DNA of 64,000 nt from Xiphias gladius (Eukaryota; Chordata; Actinopteri; Istiophoriformes; Xiphiidae), in the NCBI RefSeq assembly GCF_016859285.1, contig NC_053406.1, forward strand, positions 8,115,001 through 8,179,000, read 5' to 3'. Below are positions 51,213-62,261 of the stretch, piece after piece. Made by a program: the position numbers and the translations under genes. The stretch's first letter is position 1; each line of letters begins with the position of its first letter. The notes beneath the pieces are model-generated. The model did not search any database. It was not told the DNA's origin and worked only from the letters and a program-made list of their open reading frames with translations.

Positions 51213-53352
51213 CAAACTATTTCAAGAATTATCTTAATTATTTAAAAAAAAACAAAAAAGTATGATCATCATTACCTAAAATCAGGAAATATAATTATAA
51301 ACTGTGCTACAACTCCATGCTATAATTTTGTCCATTGATTTCCTTAATTCACCCAAAGGGTTATATGCTTGACGATTAAATACATAAGGTTTTTCATTAT
51401 ATTTGAGTCAAGTCTAACCTAAGTCAGGTCCAAGTATTAAGCCCACAGCTCTGGTAGAAACATGGGATGGGATGTGATTTAGGAAACAAATCCCAAAATA
51501 TGCAACAATCTGTCTGATGGCAGTGACACAAACAGACATGCTGTATCTTGAGCTTCAGCCATAGCAGAATAGGAGGCTGTAGGTCAGAGAATAGACTGGG
51601 AGCTATTTTCCTAACCACTGAAGTAGCCCCTTTCTGACTGCCCCCCAGACTCAGTGATGAATATAAATCATCAATAAATCATCAATATGTTTTGTGTGGT
51701 TTTCGATGTACCAATTCGATCTGGCCCATGTGCAGATCTCCAGGTTGTTTGTATCACTAAGCCATATAATACAGTTATCCCACTCTACACATGGAGTGTG
51801 ACTTGACAGTCCTGTCCTCCTTCTGTTGCGCCAAAGAGGGTGGAGTTTTATCCTGGCACCACTCTGTCTGTTAGTCTGTTGGTACATCTGTCTGCATGTC
51901 CTTGAGGACAGGAATACTGGAGGTGACAGTGTGTGCCGTTTCTCTATAACAGGACCCAATATTTTACTTTTATTTTGTGATACTGGAGATGACAAAGGGC
52001 CTATTATTTACTGCATGACCCAAATGTTGCAGCAGACCACTTCCCTCTATAGTGGCAGATTGGTGTGGATATACAGTGAGGTATCTGTGTGTTTGTAGGG
52101 TTGGGGCATAGTGTCTCTGTCCCCTCCAATAATGACCAGAACTAAAGAAATTAAAGACAAAGAAACAAAAATCCATCACTTGGCATGAACAGACTCCAAA
52201 GCAGAATAAGGCCTTGTAAAAGCCCTCAAACACTTGGTTCTAAAACAGTAAATATTCATGACTAAAAAAATGAAAGTTTAAGTTTACAGGAAGAAAACAT
52301 GAAAAGTGTTACTTATATTGTGAGTTTGAGGTTCAAAAACTCAGCTAATCTGCTTCATCAGGACGGTATGAATGCTTTGATCATCTCATTCAAAAACAAA
52401 GTAGTGTGATAAATGAGATGATTATATACTCATAATCACTTACAAATTAAAAACAGTAAATTCTTGGTCGGTAATAAGGTTAAAAAGATCATACATTTAT
52501 TAATAACAGTTCTTAAAGGTGCTATATTTTAGTATTTTAGTTTAAAAAATTCAAAAATTAAGCACATTTATCAGCAGAATATGAATAAATAACAGCTTTG
52601 ATGTTATGTCAAAGATGTCTATGTATTGTGTTGTTAGCAAGTGTGAAGTTAGCATGCCTGCCAGCTAGCCTCGGCCAGTCTCGTCTCCTAATACCACTTT
52701 GTACCTCAAGAGGCGATAGTGAGTCACTGTAGCGTCCAGTCTGCCCTCAGTCCAAAGTGAGAGGATGGATTAGTAGTGCTGCCCAGAGTACAAGAAACCA
52801 CATTTCGTGACAAAGAAAAGAAGTAATGAAAATAGAAGCAAAACAAGAGTTAACATTGGTGTTCCACTGCTGGAGACAGCTTTTGTTGTGTCAAAGAATG
52901 TTTGTTGCTGAACAAAAATTTTTCAAGACTGGTAGGAAAGCGGGTTAAATGCAAACTTTGGCTGTGTAGCGATAGCAAATACTTACATATAGCACCTTTA
53001 AAGTTAGGGCTCTTTACTGTAACTTAAATAGGGCATGGATTTTAGCTGCCTGTACATATGTTTATTTGTAAATTGTCTATGTACTTTCTACTGTAAATCA
53101 TTTGAGTAAGCATTCTCAGTGAGGAAACAACACCCTCTATCAAACTCGTGATTCTTGTTTTATAGGGACGTAACAGTGCAAACCCCACTACGGTGATCAG
53201 ATTTTGATTCAAGTGTTGGTAAATCCTGATAGGTGAATGGAGATAGTTGACTTTAACTTTTTCAACCTGCCCACTTTAAACCAGTGAGAAGAGCTCAGAG
53301 AAAGAAAGACATACAGAAATGTAAGACTGTTGAAACTTTGGCAGAAATGTGG
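46215..53352. other. ST3GAL4 3' UTR and intergenic sequence
   Basis: The ST3GAL4 3' UTR starts at 46215. An AATAAA at 47181-47186 could end it, though several AT-rich hexamers compete. Beyond that nothing codes recognisably. A (CA)n(TA)n microsatellite lies at 51132-51211; minor (TTA)n near 47275-47297. KIRREL3, the next gene in mammals, is not seen. Confidence 0.4.
51132..51211. repeat. (CA)n(TA)n compound microsatellite
   Basis: About 18 CA units, a short atatgtgtgtata bridge, then a TA run. Confidence 0.95.
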
Positions 53353-54584
53353 TAAGATGCTGGTTGAAATCGTTAGCACCCCTGAATTTTAAGTACAGAA
53401 ATTTAGAAGATCTTCAGGAATAAATGCAAATGAACCAATTTTTTGTAATCGAAATATTTAATAACATGTCCAAGGTAACAGAACAAAAGAAATAAAAAGA
53501 ATACGAAACTTGCATAATAGTGAAATAATACAAACACAAAATGTACCCCGGACACAATTGGCACCCTTCACTAATATTTAGTTGCAGAACCTTTGCCAAC
53601 AATAATAGTCTCTAAAAGTTTCTTGTAGCCATCTAGAAGCTTCTTGCACTTGTCTGCTGGTAGTTTCTGCCACTCTTCCATTGGCAGATTTCAGCTCTCT
53701 CCAAAGTGGGATTTAGGTCAGGACTCATTGATGACCAGTTTAAAACTGGTTGTTTTCCTGCTGAAAGACCCAAGACCTTCGCCTCACACAGTTTTCTGAC
53801 ACATTTTGCTCTAAAACGCCTTGGTAATCTTCTGATTTCATCAGTCCTTTGATACACTCAATGCCCCCAGTACCAGAGGCAGCGTAGCAGCCCCACAGCA
53901 TGATAGAACCTCCACCATGTTTTACTGCAGGTAGGGTCTTCTTTTCCTTATGGGCTTAATTACGTCACGTAAAAACAAACTGATGCACTGCATTCCCAAA
54001 GAGCTGAGAAATGCCTCACGTGATGTGTTTTCCACAATCTGCATCAACCTTTGCAGACTGCTCTCATTGAGTTTCGTCTTAGCACCACGTCCTGGAAGCT
54101 TCTTAACACTTTAATGAATGTAAAACTTTGTGATAACATTACAAACTTTTGAAACTGGGATTTCAACATCTTTGGTGGCTGACCTGTAGGCTTTGGAATT
54201 GTTTTGTTTTTTGATGATAACATTTCTGATGCTCTGAGACAGCAATCTTGTCTTCAGTATTTTGAAGAAGAAACTGGAAACGGTCAGCCCCTTTTTATGC
54301 AGCAAAACCATCATTCATTGGTAAATTAAGGTCATGTGACCAATGAAACTTAAGCACAGGTGAGTCTTAATTGTTTTTTATTTTGTTTGAGGAACTAATT
54401 TAAATTCACCAAAAGGCTGCCAATAATTGTGTCACACAAGTTTTTTTGTTGTTGTTCACTAACTTTGGACGTGATATTAAATATTCTGATTATACAAAAT
54501 TGGTTATTTTTTTATTTATTCCTGAAGATATTCTAAATTCTGTACGTAAAATTAAGGGGTACCAATAATTTCAGCCAGGACTGC
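53353..54584 (-). mobile_element. Degenerate Tc1-like transposon with long terminal inverted repeats
   Basis: Both ends pair over at least 90 bases: the left end holds agcacccctgaattttaagt then acagaa and cttcaggaataaat, and the right end, reverse-complemented, holds ggtaccccttaattttacgt then acagaa and cttcaggaataaat. Pairing continues weakly to about 200 bases. The minus strand interior reads as broken Tc1 transposase, e.g. IMLWGCYAASGTGGIECIKG near 53835-53905 and a WRELKSANGRV.ET stretch near 53660-53700. Stops and shifts show it is inactive. Confidence 0.75.
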
Positions 54585-54794
54585 AGTAAAAAGCTGGCTG
54601 AGAAAATTGGTTTTTAAGGGTCATTAAGTATATTTTACCACATGTAAAGACAAACACCCTTCTTTTGTAATGTACTAATGACCAAGAGGAAACAGGATGA
54701 GTGAGTGCCAGTGGGTGGTATTATCGACTATGCAGATGACAACAAATTGATCGGTGAATAAACAAATGAATTAATGTTTTTTAAGAGGTAAAGG

Positions 54795-55204
54795 AAATCT
54801 TAATATTAAGTTTTATTAAGGCAACAATTTCAGTACATCGCATTCGACTGCCAGTCAGAACACACTTTTTTGTTTAAGAGTTCATATTGTTTTTCTAGTT
54901 CTTAATTAAGTCGTCTCATTATAATACTGGCGCAGGGGCAATCTCATATTTACCAAATGTAACTTAACAGATCAAAACTTCTTCAATGCAGAACAGAGGC
55001 AGACTTTTTACCACAATGAAACCAGACGTAATGGTAGAGGATTCAAGACATCAGCTGTAATAGTCTGAACTCCTCATCCGCATCCTAGGCACCCAATGTT
55101 CAGGCCCTCCATCTCCACAGCAGTCAATAAAATCTTAACATGAGAGGTACTGGAGTACATTATGATTTGACTTATTGCAGGACCGACTCCACCTCCTCTT
55201 CACT
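54795..55204 (-). other. Candidate terminal exon of an unidentified minus-strand transcript
   Basis: A strong acceptor on the minus strand (ctctccttttgcag, exon from 55204) is followed in one frame by AGT GAA GAG GAG GTG GAG TCG GTC CTG CAA TAA, i.e. SEEEVESVLQ and stop at 55172. About 355 bases later there is a good poly(A) signal, gccttaataaaact (54812-54817). This looks like the last exon of a gene or lncRNA running leftwards. I do not recognise the peptide. Confidence 0.35.
54812..54817 (-). terminator. Candidate poly(A) signal of the minus-strand transcript
   Basis: TTTATT on the + strand, AATAAA on the minus strand, with a pyrimidine-rich stretch just downstream in the transcript direction. 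Confidence 0.3.
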
Positions 55205-55892
55205 CTGCAAAAGGAGAGATTCAGAAAGAAAGAGATTGATATAAGGTTCAATTTGAACTCATTATTCATCTTTATCTGTCATATCTAGTTTTATACAACG
55301 CCACTGTTCATTGCAGCTCATCAAAATTGATGGCAGAATAGCCATCATAAAGGGTCTCAGCTTATTAACTAAGGTATTCTTTTACTACTGAATAGTTTTG
55401 TCTTATGAATTTATGCTACATTTACATAACTGCTGTGGTGCCACCGGCAGGGCCCAACAGAGACAGTCCCTTATGTTTCTTGTTCCTTTATGGGACTCTA
55501 GGAGTATTTATTCTTCAATAAAATTGTTTGCTGACACACAGGAGCATGTCACTTATCAGGTCATGTTGACTGTAAATCCAGACAAATGGTTGGAAAAGAG
55601 TGATGATTACATCTGTCAGGCTGCACGGGATCTTATTGTTATTATTATATACAGATAAATAAAAGTCTGCATGTATGTTAATATTGTAAGCTTGAGGCCA
55701 ATGTTTGTTTTTTTTACATCTTTTTCTGCCTCTATCTTTCTCTCTGAAACAGCTGCTATGTATAATTGCACGGCATATTGCACTTTTTTTGGAAAACGTT
55801 TTTCAGCTTGTAATGTGCGCTTACATAATAACGTGTTGTCGCTTTTTCAATATCAGATCGACTTTTTTAGAGTAAGCGGAAGCCTTTCTTAC

Positions 55893-55972
55893 CTGTCAAC
55901 CACCTCTCGATGTGGTAATGCCCACCCACGTTATCAAGAGGTCAATTCTCTCTTTCTCGCTCTCCCTGTCTG
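55893..55972 (-). other. Candidate internal exon of the same minus-strand transcript
   Basis: On the minus strand a strong donor (ggttgacag|gtaagaa, exon end 55893) closes a stretch whose acceptor could be attacaag or attacaagcag (exon start 55972 or 55969). The intron to 55204 would be 688 bases. No frame runs cleanly through both exons, so a non-coding RNA is as likely as a gene. Confidence 0.25.
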
Positions 55973-57134
55973 CTTGTAATACAGAGGCTTGAATAATGAC
56001 CATACAAAACAATGTAAAAATACTGCCAGAAGTGTACAGTTTCATAATGCCTCAAAATTATTTTATTCCTGTCCAAATGATATTCATAAACGAATACTCT
56101 GAGTGGTTCAAAAGAGCTCCTTTATAGAATCCACTCGTCAGCACTGTCACGGTAATGGGAATGTCTATTTGTTATTCTGGTTTTATGCTGGTTTGGTGAT
56201 TGACAGTGCCAATGTTACAGGAACCCTTTTTTTCTTACTGTATATGGTTTTACAGATGACTTGCTGGGTGAAATGTGATTAAAAAAAAGATTGAATAAAG
56301 AGGTCATACCATGGACAGAGAGCATAAAATTCAGATTTGTAATACAAGTACATGCTGCATGCCTTATATTGTTGAGCATCCAAGAACAGCCACTGTCTCT
56401 ACGTGTTTATTTTCCATATTCGTATCTCAATTTTTCCGCATACACATGGAGAACAAGACTCCCACTGTACTGTACAGTAAGCTCAGTTTCTGCCAGCTAG
56501 GGCTAACCTGAGACTGATTCAAGCCTTCTTCTCCCTGAGCCCAAATGACAGTGATAGATGATGCTGTCATTAGAAGCAGTGGAGCTCATCTACTGGCCCT
56601 ATTTGCTGATTTCTGTGAACTTAACCCCATTTTTAGCTTGCTCCATAAAAGGCACAGGCAGTGAGGAAGTCACTGCACCCCCTCCAAGTCAAGGCAGCTC
56701 TGTAGTCTTTTGTTTTATACTAGCCGGCATAAGGATCACAATCTGACTGAAGGAGATCATATATATTTCTCCTGAGACAAGATAGAAGGAAAGAAGTCTG
56801 AGCTAAACATAATTAAATAAGAGCCAGGGTCCAGAGGGTAACATCAGTATGCTCAGCAGAGACACAGCCACACATACTTGGCTCAGACAAGTAATCCATT
56901 CTCCTCAGAGTGCTACCTCTATTCTACCTTCCTACAGATTATTCAAAAGGACACCATATCTGACACATCTGAATTTATTTCATCCTGTTCAAGAGGGAGA
57001 AAAAGTGCTACAGTAAACAGAAGAGGGACAGGATTTTGATTAGCTGGCCCTCTGCTACAGCTGGCCTGTGGCCATGAAAAGGACCTTGGTGAGAAATTGT
57101 CTGTCTTTGTGCTTTTTACGTTAAACTAGCCACA

Positions 57135-57180
57135 TGAGAGAGGGAGAGAAAGAGAGAGGGAGAGAGAGAGAGAGAGAGAG
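57135..57180. repeat. (GA)n microsatellite
   Basis: Interrupted GA run with GGGA units. Confidence 0.85.
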
Positions 57181-57728
57181 CAGCAAGCTGGGGAATCTAT
57201 ATAATCTATATATACCTTATTGTCTTAAGGCACCAAATTGAATGAAGCCTTAAGCCAGCATTGCTTTACATCTCAGTGGCTTTAAAACGAAAACCCTGTC
57301 GGCCTCACTCAGTTAGTAAGATGTAAAAGATCTCTAATGTAATGCAGTGTTTTTGTGCCCCATGTAAACATGACAAGGGGCATGGCAAGAATAGATCCTG
57401 TTGTGGGTGTCTCATGGGGTGACTTTCTCCTGTCAATTGGCAGTGAATCCACATTTTCATATTTCTCCAGAATAGTTTGAAGATAGTGTTGTTGTCTTGG
57501 TTATTAGTGAAATGAACAAGTCAAAAATACAGTAAAAGTTAAGTACAAGTTCATCTGTCCATCAGGTGCATTTCATGTGATAACTTGCTTCAGTACATTA
57601 TTCGCAGAAAGTTATCACATAATTTGCTCTCCATTTTTATTACAGTACAGGTGGATTATAACAAAATTATTTTATTACATATATTCATTACATCATGCTT
57701 ACTTATTACATTACCTGCAGTTATCATA

Positions 57729-58199
57729 TTATGGGTCTTTACATGCCTGGATGAGCGACTGGGCTGCATCGTTGGTGAGGTGGGAGCAAATGTCGTTGCT
57801 GATGTTGTACAGGAAGAATTTAAAGAAGCAGGCTGCTGCTTTGATGTTTTCTGAGAATGACAGTTTGTCATCCTCGGTTACACTTAGTTTCCTTGCTTCC
57901 CAAGCGGACATCACCTCAGTATTATCAGTGGTGATGGACAGATCTTGGCGTGAGTAACCCTTCCCTTGTGGGACCACACGCTCACTCTTGTCCAGGTAGA
58001 GGCCAAGTTTTGGTGGTGCCTTGACATCCGCTGCGAGATATGGGCCGTGCAAGCGACGATGTGTGACGGATGGTGGGAAATAACAAGAAGCGCTGGGTGC
58101 CATCAGCATGTCAGTGGCAGGGGAAGCCATGAGAGCATATGACAGCACCAAGCATCCTTGTGACCCATCAGCTGGGAAGCTAAGAGAGATAGAACGCAA
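57729..58199 (-). pseudogene. Unidentified 156-codon open frame, possibly an exon or coding relic
   Basis: An uninterrupted minus-strand frame, with a stop upstream (TAA near 58217) and TAA at 57731. GC content is higher than its surroundings and residue use is varied rather than repetitive. Segments include VKAPPKLGLYLDKSERVV, SAWEARKLSVTEDDKLSF, ACFFKFFLYNISNDICSHL and DAAQSLIQACKDP. I do not recognise a family. A candidate donor (ggcat|gtaaag, exon end 57743) lies near its 3' end, on the same strand as the candidate exons at 54.8-56 kb. It may also be a retrocopy fragment or chance. Confidence 0.25.
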
Positions 58200-58285
58200 A
58201 GCCTGAGACTCCCAAACCCTTTAAGGGTCATCCACGCAAACAACAGTTTGAGTGCAGACTGGTGTGGTTAGGTTCTTTCATGGCA

Positions 58286-58293
58286 ACACACAC

Positions 58294-58365
<72 letters not shown>
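58286..58365. repeat. (CA)n microsatellite
   Basis: About 38 CA units with one early interruption. Confidence 0.95.
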
Positions 58366-58368
<3 letters not shown>

Positions 58369-58886
58369 GAATGAATTTATTTAAAATCAGTTTGTCATAC
58401 AATGTCTGTAGGTGTCTTATAGTAGATGTTATTTGTACAGTAATTAAACCTGCCCACTACATCTCAGAGTTGCTCCACAACTCCTAACAGGGCTGCTGTG
58501 AAGTCAGAGAGTAGCAAATGTAGGTGTTTTATCACTTTTCTAAGGCAGATTTTAATGTGAAGTTTTAAATGTTTCAAACAACTCTCAGTCTATGCAGAAG
58601 CAAACGTATACCTTCCCACAGGAGAAGAGGAAACGGTGAAGACGGATTTGGCAAAGAGAGAGAATGAAAAGTGAACAAGTGGATGTCGTGCAGACAGACA
58701 TGTATAGACCTTCTTATGACACCATACAAGCTTGGGGTGCATTTTTCATCAGTTTGCCAGACGATATCTGTAAGTCTGATCTAGACTAGTGTTAAGAATT
58801 ATGGCTCTATTATTATCAGGGAATTACAGATTAGAGTTTCATAAAAAAAAAAAAGTGGTGTGACATAGTAGATCTACTGTACTTAC

Positions 58887-59553
58887 CTAGATCCTCAGTG
58901 ACAAGGGCACTGAGGATCACCCCCAACACAATTTATTGCACAACATTATACGCCAATATTTTTACATGTTTAAGGGTAAGACAAGTAAGATGACTGTGTA
59001 ACACATTTTTTGGTTCTGTATTTCACTCAAGGTTCTAAATAATTACCTGGAAATTAAGCCAACTACACAGTACCAGCTTTCAGTTGCTAAAGCTCAGTTG
59101 TCATCAGTCTCTGTCAGTTTTAAAGTCATCCTCACTGTAGAGTCAGGATTTTTCAGTGTTAGACTCACAGTCAGTTGTAAAGACATCACCAATGTTGACA
59201 GAGTTGACAGAATTACACCTCGTGTACAGGCACAACACCTGGGTCAGTTGTCCAATGTCAATGCTTTTTCACAAACTGCTCTATGTAACACACATAGGTC
59301 AGCAGGTTTTAGCTTTGGCACTACAAGATCACCAAAATAAAATTAGTAATATTTCTCTAAATGACCTCTGCCAAAGCCAAATATTGACGAAAATGTTGAA
59401 AAATGCCCTATCCCGCAATGTTAAGGAGAGTGATAAAAAAAATTCCTTGATCCGCCCATTTAACCAGATCTGCACTAAAATTTAATGGGTTCTCTCCTGG
59501 CCGACACCCCATCCCTCCACCAAGTTTGATGCCGATTGGTTCTGTACTTTATT
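58887..59553 (+). repeat. Teleost composite repeat, copy 2
   Basis: Opens with agatcctcagtgacaagggc (a perfect small hairpin). Later it holds aaaaatgccctatcccgcaa, tgggttctctcctggccgac, accccatccctccaccaagt and gccgattggttctgtac, in the same order as the copy at 28530-28957. The intervening part is longer here. Confidence 0.6.
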
Positions 59554-59713
59554 TTTGTGTGTGTGTGTCTCTTGTGTGTGTGTGTGCATGAGAATGCATG
59601 TGAATTGGTCTCAGGAGAGACTTCACCCAGGGGTATAGCGGTGGGGAGGAGCAGCTGGAGATCCACTCTCCCTTGGTTCCTGTCCCAGTTAATTAGCATG
59701 GACGTAGACATAT

Positions 59714-59714
<1 letters not shown>

Positions 59715-59754
<40 letters not shown>
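59715..59754. repeat. (CA)n microsatellite
   Basis: About 20 CA units. Confidence 0.95.
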
Positions 59755-59758
<4 letters not shown>

Positions 59759-59834
59759 TATATTGGTGAATACACACACTCACATAATATATGCAGCAGA
59801 CTATATAGTATATAGCCTGACTCCTGGGATTCAA

Positions 59835-62206
59835 AAGTCAACCTTTTTCAACTTCAGGGCTGAAAACAGCTTGTCTAACAGCTGTATAGATAATTATTTA
59901 GACAGTGGAACTGTCTGAACAAAATGAATGGGGCTAATGCATCAGGACAATTCCTAGATACAGTTTTTTGAGACAGTATTGGTCAATGGAACGCTTGGAG
60001 CTCCAGACCTTTGTTAGCTTCTAAAAAGGGCTGAGGAGTCTTAATTTCTTAATTAAAGAAATATCTCTGAAATATGGTTTTTGGTTGGCTTATGGTTTTT
60101 ATGCTCTGCTACCCTCAAGACAGTTCTCCATGCCTCTATCTCATTTATCCCTGCCTGAGCCAGAGTTGCCTCAACTGGTCCAAAATGCATCCTCAAGGCT
60201 TAACCAATTGAAGGAAACATTATATTTATCACTGCTATCTTGGCCTCCTTTCACTGGCTAATGATTAATTTTAGAATCATTTTTTAAAAATTGATTACCC
60301 TCAAGGCAAAACTAGGCCTGGCCTTTAGCTATATAACCCAAGCGCATAATTCCTGTGGGGCATGGGGGGTACAGATTACACCCTAAAGCTAATGGAATAC
60401 AACTTTATCAGTGCACAACAACAGATCTGAACAAAAGTCTGTGTGAAATGCATCAAAAATGGTACGGCTGTCAACTGTCAAAAACCGATCTTTCCAAGTA
60501 GCTCCGTCTCTCCCTCTCTATGTTCCTGTGTGTCTAACATTAGTGTGTATGTGTTTGTGTATGTGTCAGTGTGTGCAACCCATCCCTCTTTTACTAGCTA
60601 GTTGCCAATCACTCACCCACTGATAGTGATCCCCTCTCTCGATTTTCCTTGTTTTATATTTCAAGTTAGGACAATTCATGTGCACATTTCACACACACGC
60701 ACTAGAAAACATGAAAAAGGCGCTCCATTTTTGTTGTATTTGGCTGAACAACATGAAAACATCATAAAAAGAAAACAGTGTGTGCAACTGGTTAGGACCA
60801 AGGATGAGAAATAAATAGTACGCACATACGGTGCAGGGAATGAGTTCCCAGTTTACTTGTTCCGAGCACGTGCAGTCGGTGTGCTCGCAGTGCACACAGT
60901 CTGTGTTGTCTCAAATTTCGGGCTTCACACGGATGTCCACAAGACTAAAGTAGCATAAGCATAGTGCTACAGTATAATAAACACTGTGTGTTTGTTTTTG
61001 GCGTGCTCTGAATCTTCGGTATCGTGCAGCATATGGTTAGCAGGAAGTGTCAAGGGCAGTGAGTATGTTTCTATCAGTATAGGGTGCCCACTTTTTATTC
61101 AAAATTCAACCAATCAAATGTGGGAAGAATAACATTCAAAATGTAACGATCTGTTCAAATTCAAAATTACATGGAGATACGTAAATCTCAAAGTTATACG
61201 ATGTGGAAACTGTCACTGCCTGGTACTCGACATTCGAGGGAATGCCAAAATTGCTTGCAGACAATTTCATGCACGCCTCTAAACAACCCTTCCCAAATAA
61301 TGATGCTGTAATGTAGATGCACAAATGAAGATTCTCATCTAAAAAATAACGCAAAATCTTTTCCACACCACCTCAGCGTTTTTCCATGAAGGAGCGTGGG
61401 TAGTCATTAGTAGTAGTAACCCAATACCAGTTCCAGAGCTTGGCTCATTAAAGGAACATAGCCTGCAGTAATGTCCATGTTGGCACATGCGATCTGCATC
61501 AAATGAGGGTACTTTCCTTTTCTCTGCCATTGATTTTGCACTATATCCCATTGCTTTTTCTCTTGGCCGCCGCCTCAGGTATCGGACAGTCTGTGTTACA
61601 GCAGTGTCCTTAGTTTAGTTTTTCACAGGATGCTGGCAACCTTACCAGACTCAGCGCTGTAAAAAAAACAATAGCTACAAAGAGCCGAGAGGATCAGTGA
61701 GGTACTGAGAAGGTTCTCCAGCAGGTAGGCCTGACTACACTTTACTTGGCAGTGAGAAATTTTGACTGCAGAATGCAAACATGAATTTCAATTTCACGCT
61801 CGGGTACAACTAAATATTTCAAGTGCATTTTGAGATGGGTTTTAAAATCCATTATATCAAGACAGCATGTTTGAACACCTTATGCTTTTGCAGTAAGTAA
61901 CTGTTGAGGATATTATTAATTTAGGCTGTTGCATAATCTTTGACTAAATGAATGGTATGTAGCTCTTTCTGAAGACTTCAAATGCATTTTCTTTTCACTG
62001 ACTCATCCATACACCTGAACCTGCAATTATATTTAGTTTTATATAGGTAAAGTGTACAGTATAATCAGAGATTACCAACTGTAACTGATTGGAGGAATTG
62101 GCATTGATGCATTTCAGATGTTCCATATTTCTATTTGTGCTCAAAATAAGCTACCATCTGTCTGCCTGTGAATGACAGCTGTCGGGGAGAGAAAGAACTA
62201 CACACA

Positions 62207-62209
<3 letters not shown>
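59835..62209. other. Intergenic stretch without recognised genes
   Basis: No coding or repeat family recognised with confidence. A frame at 61339-61551 (-) with an EVVWKRF ending faintly recalls transposase N-termini, but this is too weak to call. Confidence 0.35.

Positions 62210-62260
<51 letters not shown>
62210..62260. repeat. (GA)n microsatellite
   Basis: About 22 GA units with one interruption near the end. Confidence 0.95.

Positions 62261-62261
<1 letters not shown>

Noticed and set aside
51651..51995. 114-codon minus-strand frame
   Set aside because: No recognisable family, opposing ORF of similar size on the other strand, and no splice signals in good positions.
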